The position numbers and the translations under genes were made by a program. A stretch of DNA of 64,000 nucleotides from Setomelanomma holmii (taxonomy: Eukaryota; Ascomycota; Dothideomycetes; Pleosporales; Phaeosphaeriaceae). How positions within the stretch are numbered: position 1 is the first letter of the stretch; each line of letters starts with the position of its first letter. The notes beneath the pieces are model-generated. The model was given only the letters and a program-made list of their open reading frames with translations. It had not been told where the DNA came from and did no database searches. The DNA lies in NCBI GenBank assembly GCA_010015745.1, contig ML978207.1:156980-220979 (forward strand), read 5' to 3'. This document shows, one piece after another, positions 44,101-53,307 of this stretch.

Positions 44101-45434
44101 ATGTCTCAACCATCTAACGCATTATCGCTTAAACACGAAGGCAGACTTCAGCTTACCTTTCAAGCCTATCGATCTGGCCAATTTCGAAGCCACCGGGCTG
44201 CTGCTGAGGCCTATAACGTTAAACGCCGAATCCTTGATGAACGCGCTCGAGGAGTACCATTTCGCCTAGAAACACGACCAAACTCTCATAAGCTCACTGC
44301 GACAGAAGAGTAGACGATCGTCCGATATATCCTCGACCTTGACTCACGTGAATTCGCGCCCCGGCTGTGCGAGGTAGCAGATATGGCTGATAAATTGCTG
44401 GGTACGCAACCCCACCATTCATCATCTACAATGGATGCGTCCACATCTCTGCGTGGTACAAGGAGGCTTCAATACCTCGCAATTGGAAACTCTCAGTCTC
44501 TGAGAACGGCTGGACAAACAACGCGCTTGGTCTTGAGTGGTTGAAGCACTTTGACATGCATACAAAGGCACACCAGGTAGGGGGAAAAAGGTTACTTATT
44601 TTAAATAGCTATGAGAGCCATCTCAACCAGGATTTCAAGGACTACTGCCTTGAACACAAGATCCTCACCCTCTGCATGCCACCTCACTTGTCGCACATCC
44701 TCCAGCCCCTTGACGTGGTCTGCTTCTTGCCATGGAAGCACAAGTACTCCCAGCGTGTTAGAGACTTGGCATGCCGACGCGTCTTCCACACCAACAAAGA
44801 AGGCTTCCTCCCAGCCTTTAAAGACGCTTTTTTTGACGTGTTTACAGAGGATAACTGCCGAAAGGCCTTTGAGGCAGCAGGGCTAGTCTCTATCAACGCG
44901 CAGGTAGTGTTAGATTGCCTTGAAGTACGGCTGCGTACCCCGCCAGAACCCCTCCTCCTAGAGACGCCGTGGCAGTCAAAGACTCCAAGCAATACGTATG
45001 AGTTTGGATCGCAGTCGAAGCTTGTACGCGAGTCTTTTACTCGGTCACCTGTTACTGCACAGATAGGCTTCTCTCAGCTTGTAAAGGGCGCTGAATTAGT
45101 GCTGCACCAGAACGCTCTTCTCTCAGCTGAGATTAATGAGCTGCGAGAGCAATTAGCAGTAGTAACGAAGCGGAAATCGCGCAAACGGAAGCGGATCCAG
45201 CAAGGTGGCACTATGGAGTATGGGACTGCTGCAGCGCCTCAGCGATCGAAGAAGGCTCGTAGTGGTGGTAATCAAGAAACAGCCCAACCAGCTCTGCGGC
45301 ATTGTGGGAACTGTGGCGCAACTGGGCACAACGCACAAACGTGTGGAAAGGATACAGCGGCATCTTCTAAATCAGATGCAAGCACGACGTACGCTGGCTC
45401 CTTATTTGATAGCGATGAAATTGAAGATTCGTAA
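44101..45434 (+). pseudogene. pogo/Fot-type transposase, deleted and nonsense-mutated
   Basis: The N-terminal DNA-binding part (LSLKHEGRLQLTFQAYRSGQ, then RPNSHKLTATEE) is intact up to TAG 44311-44313. That TAG sits where relatives have Gln (EEQ). CENP-B-like helix-turn-helix sequence continues (REFAPRLCEVADMADKLLG). At about 44397 the frame shifts and text jumps to AGYATPPFIIYNGCVHISAW, so the segment with the first catalytic Asp is lost. The second catalytic position reads LLILNSYESHL, with Asn where Asp is expected. The rest (MPPHLSHILQPLDVVCF, a coiled-coil tail and a CCHC knuckle HCGNCGATGHNAQTC) is open to 45434. It cannot make an active transposase, but it could be mobilised in trans because the ends are good. 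Confidence 0.9.
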
Positions 45435-45459
45435 CATGTGTTGGTCGTGCCCAGCCATC

Positions 45460-45502
45460 TTGGGCGGCTCGGTGATGTGGGCAGCTCGCTGATAGAGTAC
45501 GT
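45460..45502 (-). repeat. Right terminal inverted repeat of the pogo/Fot element
   Basis: Inverted copy of 44021-44063 with two C/T differences, immediately followed by the TA duplication. Confidence 0.9.
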
Positions 45503-45521
45503 TATGCATCTATCTTGACTT

Positions 45522-48500
45522 CTACGGCTTGTGTACCCGTGAATGTATGTCTTCATGCTCGTCTGTCAAGAAGCTGTGGACATCCTCCTCGTCCTCGATT
45601 GCTGCTTGTACAGAATCGCGATCGCCTTCGATATGCTGAGGTGCCTGCTGCGCTGGTTCAAGTTGTCGATCGAGCAACGAGTCTTCGTGGCTCTGATTGC
45701 GAGCGGTCTCCGAATGACGCCTTCCATCATGCTGAGCCCGGACAACTTCTTGCTGGATTGGTAGGGACTCGTGCTGAGTTGTAGTCCGACTTTCATCTTG
45801 TGCTGTATGCGGCTGCCGTGACTGTTCGTCAGACCCATGACCGCCCGCACCCACTGGTCCATTGCTCATGAAATCCCCCATCTTCGCATCCTCCATCCCA
45901 ACACCATGCGCCCGCACCACAGCAAAGAACCTCGATTCTCCCTGCGCAGTCCCCATAATCCCACCCTCAGCCACACCCACACCATGTTCAACCTGCCTTG
46001 CCACATCCCTCGCGCGGTCGAAATCGCCATCTCGTACAAGCGCCTCAATAACAGCTGTGAGCGCCGACCAACCTGGCAAAACGCCCTGTTTCGACATGCG
46101 CGTAAGCACGCTCATCATCTTGCCGACCTCACCGTGCGCAGCGTAGCCTTCGATGATGCGATCGAACAAGATGCGATCTGTGACGATGCGATGGGATGTG
46201 AAGAATTGGTCGACTAGTGAATCAACTGCTGCGATGGCAGGTGGGTCTTGCTGGAAGTAGTACGTGACGAGACTTGTGTAGACGTGTGCGCTCGGGACCA
46301 TGTTGCGGTCATGCATGTGCTGTATGATTGTGCGGACAGCGTTGTAGTTCGAGTATTGCTTGAGTAAGCGATCGATGGCGGCGCCGTAGATGTATGCGTT
46401 CAGCTTGAGACCGCTGGCTTCGATGGAGTCGATTAGGCTGATGATTTTTTCGGTTTGTTGTGCTTCGGTGATATTGTCGAAGGACTTGTTCTCGAAGGAG
46501 AAGGTTATGAGCATGGTGTGAGTGGCAGCGTCTGCTGAAATGCTTCCATGCTCCATTTGCCGAAGGATCCTGAATGCTGTGCCGGAGTCTCCTGCACGGA
46601 GATAGAGCTGGATCAACGAGTTGTACGTGATTGCATCGGGCTTGATTTGGAAGTTGCCAGCCCATGCGAGAATCTTTTGGACGAACTGTATGCGCTTTTC
46701 GTGGTACATGGCACGAGCTGGCAATTGAACCAAAGCAGTTACTGCACCATTGATGACTTCGATGGAAGGCTTAACGCACTTGTTGACTTTCGGGGCAGCA
46801 CTCTTAACACCCTTGTGGGGACGAGATTGTCTTGTGTCAGCGAGGGTGGCTTCTCCAGCTGACCAACGCTTGGCCATGTCGTCAAGAGCTGCCAGCCCAA
46901 GGTCAATCTTACGCAAGGAGAACAGGCCATGTACTCGTGTTGTCCAGGCATGGTTGTCTGGCTCTATCCCGGAATTGAGCATGCGTGTCCACATAGCATT
47001 GAAGCCATTGAAGTCTTTGGCTTTCTCGCAGCCTTCGAGGAGTGCGACCCATGACTGAACATCTGGCTGCACGCCATTAGCGATCATATGGTTCCAGATT
47101 TCGACGGAACGTGGAGCATGTAGTAGCATAATGTAGCCAGATAAGAACGCATTGTAGATTCGGGGAGGTATGACGCATTTGTTGTTCTTCGTAAATGCTG
47201 ATTCAACTTCGGCCCATAGGTTGTTCAAAGTCCTCACTGAAGCCTTTTCCAAGATTGCACGTGCGATACGCTTCAAGTGAAAGGCTTCTAGGTTGGCAGC
47301 TGGGTCGCCAGTCTCAGGCTCAGTCAGAGTTTCGCCTGATGTTCCTAGAGCGGTCATAGCTCGCAGTGGCGCATTGTCGATCTCGTTGATGATATCTTTC
47401 TGAATATCCTCGGGAAGCGCTCCAAACCGCGGTGATTTGTAAGTTGCTTTGAGCACAGAATCTACACGCGAGCCCGCCAGTAGGCGCTCGAGGAAGAGCA
47501 AGAATGGTTTTGCTTCCTGGTAGAGAGGCCCTATCGTCTCCATTGCATCGGATACGGTGTAGAAGTACATGGCACAGAAGCCCAACGTTGGGTTCCCGAG
47601 ATGACCCGGGTGAAAATCCTGCATCCGGTAGTTGAGGTCCTTGCTAGTATATGTCTCGGGTAATGCATCGATAGCGGGCAAGTTCCACTCGCTACTGATA
47701 GACTCCAGTGGCATTTTCTTGAGTCCTTTGCACTGGAAGAATAGGCGCCACACTGATGTTAGTTCCAAAAGTATGGCAGGCAAGTCTCGGGTGGAGTCTT
47801 GCTGTGAGTTGTTCACCGCCATGATTGCTTGGTGTGTCAAGTATTGTAAAGTACTCCTTGTCCAGTACTCTGGAGCGGCGATGCCCAGCTGCTCGAACTT
47901 AAGCAGGACCATGGTGGGAGTAACAGCTGGCTTAATCGTGGCCTTGCAGAATGCCCCATTCACCGATTCTAGCAAGTTCTGGAACACTCTGCCCTTGGTC
48001 AAGACTGCGGCGTCACTTAGCGATGGCTCTTGGAGAGCTTTACAATCCCTCGACGTGTAGCTCTGCTCGAAGATCTGCCATGCTTTGTTACGTCTCCCTG
48101 GGTTCTTTGTATTGCTCAAGGCACGCTGGATAGCGGAAGCAGGTCCTTGATCCAATCCTACGGCTCTGGGTTGTTCTTTAGTGCTTTGCCGTGTTGATGG
48201 CGTTGCATCCTGGCCATTTATATGCTCCACATGTCTGGAGTACCTCCCTGCGCCCCACCGTGGCTGGGTGTTCTCGCCTGTGTATCTGATAGGTATTCGC
48301 GGTGGGCCCGATCCCTCATCGCTTGCGACTGTTGCTTGGTCTTGGGAAGGTGGGTTGGATTGCAACTCCTCGGCTTCGTCCTGAGGGTTGTCGCGCAGCG
48401 AAATGAACGAGGCTCGTGGTTGCCATTGAGGATTTCGAATGGGAAGGATGTGTCTCGAAAGGCGTGCCCTGCATTGTTTGCAGACGTATGAGCCTAGCAT
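45522..48500 (-). CDS. Mitochondrial-type pentatricopeptide repeat protein
   Basis: PPR protein of 992 residues in a single exon. ATG 48500 is the first in-frame ATG. The N-terminus MLGSYVCKQCRARLSRHILP is basic and amphipathic, as expected for mitochondrial import. PPR helix pairs are clear near residues 470-545 (SVEIWNHMIANGVQPDVQSW, MWTRMLNSGIEPDNHAW), 620-680 (KPDAITYNSLIQLYLRAGDS), about 745 (MVPSAHVYTSLVTYYFQ) and 785-850. Fungal PPR proteins bind mitochondrial transcripts for stability, processing or translation. The specific target (compare CYA5- or CIA84-like proteins) is not determined here. The C-terminal 120 residues are Gln/His/Glu-rich and disordered. A pogo/Fot element lies 17 bases behind the stop codon, inside the presumed 3' UTR. 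Confidence 0.88.
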   Translation of the reverse strand: MLGSYVCKQCRARLSRHILPIRNPQWQPRASFISLRDNPQDEAEELQSNPPSQDQATVASDEGSGPPRIPIRYTGENTQPRWGAGRYSRHVEHINGQDATPSTRQSTKEQPRAVGLDQGPASAIQRALSNTKNPGRRNKAWQIFEQSYTSRDCKALQEPSLSDAAVLTKGRVFQNLLESVNGAFCKATIKPAVTPTMVLLKFEQLGIAAPEYWTRSTLQYLTHQAIMAVNNSQQDSTRDLPAILLELTSVWRLFFQCKGLKKMPLESISSEWNLPAIDALPETYTSKDLNYRMQDFHPGHLGNPTLGFCAMYFYTVSDAMETIGPLYQEAKPFLLFLERLLAGSRVDSVLKATYKSPRFGALPEDIQKDIINEIDNAPLRAMTALGTSGETLTEPETGDPAANLEAFHLKRIARAILEKASVRTLNNLWAEVESAFTKNNKCVIPPRIYNAFLSGYIMLLHAPRSVEIWNHMIANGVQPDVQSWVALLEGCEKAKDFNGFNAMWTRMLNSGIEPDNHAWTTRVHGLFSLRKIDLGLAALDDMAKRWSAGEATLADTRQSRPHKGVKSAAPKVNKCVKPSIEVINGAVTALVQLPARAMYHEKRIQFVQKILAWAGNFQIKPDAITYNSLIQLYLRAGDSGTAFRILRQMEHGSISADAATHTMLITFSFENKSFDNITEAQQTEKIISLIDSIEASGLKLNAYIYGAAIDRLLKQYSNYNAVRTIIQHMHDRNMVPSAHVYTSLVTYYFQQDPPAIAAVDSLVDQFFTSHRIVTDRILFDRIIEGYAAHGEVGKMMSVLTRMSKQGVLPGWSALTAVIEALVRDGDFDRARDVARQVEHGVGVAEGGIMGTAQGESRFFAVVRAHGVGMEDAKMGDFMSNGPVGAGGHGSDEQSRQPHTAQDESRTTTQHESLPIQQEVVRAQHDGRRHSETARNQSHEDSLLDRQLEPAQQAPQHIEGDRDSVQAAIEDEEDVHSFLTDEHEDIHSRVHKP

Positions 48501-48907
48501 AGCTTTGCGAATCGTCAACAGGATCTATGGTTGTGTGAGCTTGAAATCGCAAATTCGAAGTAGGGGAAGGTGCACCCACACCACAGAACGACTCTTAGCA
48601 ACTGTAGAGCATCCTCATCTGCTTCAAGACGTGCGCGACGCTTTCAATCTCTTCCTCGACAACGATTGCCAGTTCTCGAGTACAGGCGGGCCGTCTCGAG
48701 CTCCGAGTGCGCGTTGATGCCGTTCGATTTAGCTCGCGCACGTCCAATGAGACGCGACCAGCCAATGACGCAACACGTGACGGAAATCCTACGCCCAACT
48801 GGCGTACTTCGTCTGATCGCGGAACAAGATACATTCGCATTGTATAAGACAGCAAAGAAGCCATTGGGAAAGCCAGATCTCCCTACTTCTGCATATTGAG
48901 CGGCATC
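48501..48907. promoter_or_regulatory. Divergent promoter with CCAAT boxes and an E-box
   Basis: The PPR gene (minus) and the phosphatase gene (plus) start on either side of this 407-base region. CCAAT occurs at 48744-48748 and 48762-48766. A CACGTG E-box lies at 48774-48779, beside TGACGCAAC. Binding by HAP-type and bHLH factors is inferred from the motifs alone. Confidence 0.5.
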
Positions 48908-50684
48908 ATGACGACTTTCGTACCCCGGCAACCTTATTCGCAACAAGAGCTCGATAAGCTTTATCCGAAGGAGCTTGAGTTACAGCTCGTCCAGATTGTA
49001 CGACTGGCCTTGCATATAAATGCAATTGACATGATCGTCCCACTTTATACTGACATCCTATAGCTTCTCCGCCATGGGGAGCGATCGCCGGTTTCCCCGC
49101 GTTTCCAAGACGTGAGCTTCAATCACCACTATAGTGTATGCCCAACTAACATCTGGACAGATTGGACTAAGACCCTGTAAGGGGATACTGAGTCCAATAC
49201 AAGACTGCTGCTGACTCGCAAGATTGGCCGTACTGCAACCATGCTCGCCAGCTCACTAGCGTCGTGAAGAGCACTAAAGATTGGGACTCGCTCAAGTTTC
49301 GCCGTCGACTAGAGACATTTGGCACAGATGATGGCCCTGGTGAGAGACTCTTTTACTTGAGCACAGTCGATGAGCACTAACATCCTACATAGCTATTGCA
49401 TCCGGACCCGAAGGAGAATTTGATGCCATATGCCAACCAGGCGAGCTTACTGACAAAGGCCGGGAAACCACTCTCGCCCTCGGCCAACGTCTCCGCCGTC
49501 TCTATGTCGACCAACTTCAATTCATGCCTCGTCTCATAGCAGACGGCGACATGATCTATCTCAGAGCGACACCAATTCCCCGTGCTCTTGAGTCACTCCA
49601 GCAAGCATTTTGGGGATTATACCCACCATCAGCACGCACAACAGACTTTCCACCTCCAACCATTATCACTCGGACACCTGCAGATGAGACTCTTTTCCCT
49701 AACGATGCGAGCTGTAGACGCTTTGCCCTCTTGAGTCGCGCATTCGCTCAGCGCGCTGCTGATAGGTGGAACGATACTGAAGACATGCACTATCTCTCGA
49801 AAATACTATCAAAATATATGCCAGGACAAAGCAAAGTCGCTATAGACTCCCGCCCTCGTTTATCAGGCATCATGGACACCCTAAACGCTACAGACGCCCA
49901 TGGTCCGGCAACCAAATTGCCCAAAGACTTCTACGACCCCAAGGCGCGCGCAATAATAGACAAAATCGCCGTCGAGGAATGGTTCCAAGGTTACAATGAG
50001 TCTACAGAGTACCGTATGCTTGGCATTGGTGGCCTTATGGGCGACGTCGTTTCACGCATGATCGGCAGCGTTGAACGCAACGGCAACGACGGGCTTGTGG
50101 AAGTCGGCGGCTACGACGGAGAACTTGGACGAGGACGAGGAGGGGAGACAGACATTAAATTTGCCATGTCTGGATGTCACGATACGACCCTTGCAGCTTG
50201 CCTAGTCAGTCTCGGTGCCTTTGAAGGCGAGAACTGGCCCCCGTTCACGAGCCACATCGCCTTCGAGATGTTCACCAAACGAAGAGCTCCTCCCTTGAAC
50301 GACTCCACAGCACCACTCACGCAACTCTCAGCCACCAAGAGTCAGAGCTGGTGGTCTTCACTCTTTGGCAGCGCAAAGGACATCAAAGAGGTGGGACTGA
50401 AGCCAGAAGGCATCGCACGGAAGCCATCTGTGGAGCTTACGCAAGCGCAAAAAGATCTGTTAAACGACCACTACGTTCGGATACGTTACAACGACAAGAT
50501 CATGCAGGTTCCGGGCTGCAAGGCTGAAGGCAAGCATCTGGAAGGTGATACTACGTTCTGCACGTTGGAGGCGTTCAAGAGCATCGTTGACGCATACACA
50601 CCTAAAAATTGGAAGGCGGCATGTGCATCAAGACTCGATGAGCCGACGATGCCTGCCAAACTCGAATCCTCCGGTTACGAGTAA
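48908..50684 (+). CDS. Histidine phosphatase (acid phosphatase/phytase clade)
   Basis: Clade-2 histidine phosphatase of about 520 residues in five exons: 48908-48997, about 49063-49111, 49161-49176, 49223-49339 and 49393-50684. The catalytic motif LLRHGERSPVSPRFQD is split off in exon 2. Exon 3 is a 16-nt microexon that, with exon 4, restores the conserved IGLRPYWPYCNHAR. The C-terminal catalytic pair is in SGCHDTTLAACLVSLG. Introns are 46-65 nt with GT...AG ends. There is no signal peptide (MTTFVPRQPYSQQELDKLYP), so an intracellular acid or lysophosphatidic-type phosphatase is more likely than a secreted phytase. The substrate is unknown. A Ser/Lys-rich insert near residue 400 separates the two halves of the fold. 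Confidence 0.85.
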
Positions 50685-52060
50685 TCGCAAGCGAATTATG
50701 CACCCGCAAATGAGGAGTTTCGCGAGAGGTGTGCAATTTATAGATGTATGGCACGCGATAGACTTGTCCCTCTCCACACACCTATTGACCTTGAGGCCTT
50801 TTCTTCTCGACCGCGTTTTTCTCCCTCCAGCACTGCGCAATAAAACTTGACTGATTATGACCAAGACACGTCATCCCGGATGGCACCTCAAACAAGTCAA
50901 TGCATCTTTTACCGATGACTGGACCAAGATAGCTTCATTCGTTGGGGTCGCTTCGCGTGATTGCTTGACCAGACTACACAGTCGTTGCTTTCAGTCGTGG
51001 TTGCATGAGACCGGACAAGTCCGCCACGTAAGCCTGCTAACATTTGTGCGCAGTATTCTCAAAGTGATACAAAACTCGAGTGCTCCTATCAGCATAGCTG
51101 TGGATCTTGCACGACGGCACAGATGACACCTCCAGGACTCAGAACGACCAGGCTGAACTATTCCAGATCGGGGTCACGGAAGCGAGCTACGGCTACTTAT
51201 TCTTCTTGCTCGGCTCGCTGATGCCTGAAGCTCTCCAGCTTTTCCATCTACGAAATACAGCCAGTCCGTCGTCGAAAACTTTAGCATACGCTAGCCGCTC
51301 GACAACAACACTCGGACCACGGCCGCTACGCGGGGTCAAACCTACATCGATAACTCCAACTTCTTCATACAAGGCAGCAAGTCTTACTCAGCGGTTTGGA
51401 ATCAGCCAACAGGCTGGTACCCTTCGTTGCGGTACGACATCACTTTGTTGAGAAACGTGCTCATCTTCAACTCTATATTACCATTTGCCAGACGACAAAC
51501 AGTTCTTCATCGACTTCCAAGAACCGAAACGAATCCTCAAGTACAAGGCATGCCGCGATGGTAGTGGTTGCTACGACTATTCTAATTGCGGGTTTTGCCA
51601 TGGCGAGACGGATCCTCTCTGTCCGACCTGCGACGAGCATGGGCGCGGCCACGGCCTGATCAGGTCGCCGGAATGAATGGCTGCGCACGGGCCGGTGTAG
51701 CAGATACCGTTGAGAGCTTCGAGCCACGACGTTGAACCTGCCGCATAGGTTTCATTCTCGGCAGGATGATAAGTCGGGCATCCAACCGGCTTGTCCTTTT
51801 CATACAATGCATGAGCTCGAGAATTATTGACCCCGATGTCAGCTTACGGTACTGCGTAAACCCAAGTCGATGATTCGAATTCACATGTTGAATAAATTAT
51901 GGCGGTCAACTTCCTAATAGCCCGCCCTTTTAGCTACTACTTTGAAACCTAAACCATGAGAACGTCAGCGCGACCTTCCAATCGACCAACGCGACTTGTT
52001 TTCTGTTAGAAGGCTTCCGACCTAACTTTAATACTACTCGTCATGGACTGAACTCATGCA
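50685..52060. other. Intergenic with a possible small spliced gene
   Basis: Between about 51.1 and 51.68 kb, plus-strand pieces look coding: ELFQIGVTEASYGYLFFLLG, then in another frame QTYIDNSNFFIQGSKSYSAV and GWYPSLRYDITLL, then QFFIDFQEPKRILKY and a Cys-rich end (CGFCHGETDPLCPTC) closing at 51676. I could not connect them with acceptable splice sites. This may be a small gene or a relic. Confidence 0.3.
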
Positions 52061-52758
52061 TCATCCTTCCTCTGTCCTTTTCCCTTTTCCTTTATCCTTC
52101 TCCTCTTCGTCTTTCCCGTCCTTCTTCTCCACGTCTTTCCCGTCCTTCTTCTCCACGTCTTTCCCGTCCTTCTTCTCCACNNNNNNNNNNCGTCTTTCCC
52201 GTCCTTCTTCTCCACGTCTTTCCCGTCCTTCTTCTCCACGTCTTTCCCGTCCTTCTTCTCCACCTCTATCCCTTTCCCCTTCCCACCCTGTCTCCAAGCC
52301 CCTTTCTCCTCCGTTTCCTTCTTCCACTCCTCCAACCTCCTCCAACCTTGCTCTCTCTCCTCATCAATCCGCAGTATCTCTGCCTAAGGCGGCGTTTTTC
52401 GACCGTCCCGCCTGTATTCAGCTTTGATGAGCCATTGCTCTCGATCTTCCTCTTCTCGCTCACGATATACCGGAGCACGACTTCTCGGGTTCACCTGGCT
52501 TGGGCTTGAACCGCGTCTGCCTGCTCTGCGGGACGAGAGAGATGGCGATCGTGATCGTGATCTGGAACGATCGGCGCGATTGCGATCGAGCGGTGGCCCT
52601 CGTGGCATGCGAGATTGATGGATGAGTTGGCTTGGTTGGGGGATTGTAGGTGATTGCGTGCTCTGTGGGAATAGGTCAGAGATAAGTGGCGCAACTGTGC
52701 TTCTTGTAAGCGTGCTAGGCTTTGCAGGAGCATTTTCGGGCTCTAAGATGTTGGCCAT
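52061..52758 (-). CDS. RS-rich protein with VEKKDGKD repeats; in-frame TAG and assembly gap
   Basis: From ATG 52758 the frame encodes a polar N-terminus, an Arg-Ser segment (ADRSRSRSRSPSLSSRRAGR) and a helical charged part (REREEEDREQWLIKAEYRR). It reaches TAG 52384-52386, then continues in frame (AEILRIDEEREQGWRRLEEW) into repeats of VEKKDGKD. Ten Ns at 52181-52190 interrupt the repeats and shift the frame. Beyond the gap the matching frame ends with EEEKDKGKGKRTEEG and a stop at 52061. The TAG could be a nonsense mutation of CAG, or the end of a missed intron (CCTTAG followed by GCAGAG). RS-rich segments suggest a nuclear or RNA-related protein, by inference only. Confidence 0.55.
52108..52262. 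repeat. 24-bp minisatellite spanning an assembly gap
   Basis: Six identical 24-base units beginning CGTCTTTCCCGTCC, three on each side of ten Ns (52181-52190). Each unit is eight codons on the minus strand (VEKKDGKD). The gap probably stands for an unknown number of further units that the assembler could not place, so the copy number is a minimum. Confidence 0.9.
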
Positions 52759-53307
52759 GTTATACTTGCGGCTTCTGCGAGACCACGGAGCGGACGATCC
52801 TCACTTCGAGTGGGACATGTTGTCTGAGCCTTGTGGTCTGAGTCAACAAAGTCGTATATGACTTGTTCTTGGTGTCATGCTAGGTCAATGGAGGACGGAA
52901 CAGATGGCTAAGACAAGTGCACGATCCTCGTCGCCGGATATCTGTCTCATTCGACCACTTGAGATATTTGATCTTGGCTGAAAGGAAGCCCTAATCATAC
53001 GTGGATGTAGGTAGTGCACATCGTTGCGCATCCACCTTGTACTTAGCTATAGCCTCAAATCTTTGACCTTGAACCCGTATGATACACACCCGTCTTCCAA
53101 GCCGTAACGAGAGAAGCGCCGTAAGACCTAAGCTGAGTATCTTCAGCTTACACACCTTCGCCAAGATCATCTTCGTACGCCATATCCAGAGACTCGGTTC
53201 TCAACTTGCTGCCCCAAGGTCAGCTGCTTGAGGAAACTCGCCAAAACGAAATCTAAGTTCATCAATCAGTACAATTCCACCGCTTCAAGACTTTGCAAGT
53301 CAGTCCA
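52759..53307. other. Intergenic
   Basis: Promoter of the RS-rich gene on the left and 3' flank of the F-box gene on the right. No other structure seen. Confidence 0.45.

Larger units (their letters stand above)
44021..45502 (+). mobile_element. pogo/Fot-type (Tc1-mariner) element, internally deleted
   Basis: The 1482-bp element is flanked by TA on both sides (44019-44020 and 45503-45504), the target used by Tc1/mariner/pogo elements. Its 43-base terminal inverted repeats match except at two positions, both C/T. Within each repeat the 10-base motif GAGCCGCCCA occurs twice. It encodes a defective transposase on the plus strand. Intact fungal relatives are about 1.8-2.2 kb, so some 400-500 bases are missing from the middle. 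Confidence 0.93.

Noticed and set aside
52181..52190. Run of ten N as a possible biological feature
   Set aside because: It is an assembly gap inside a 24-bp tandem array.
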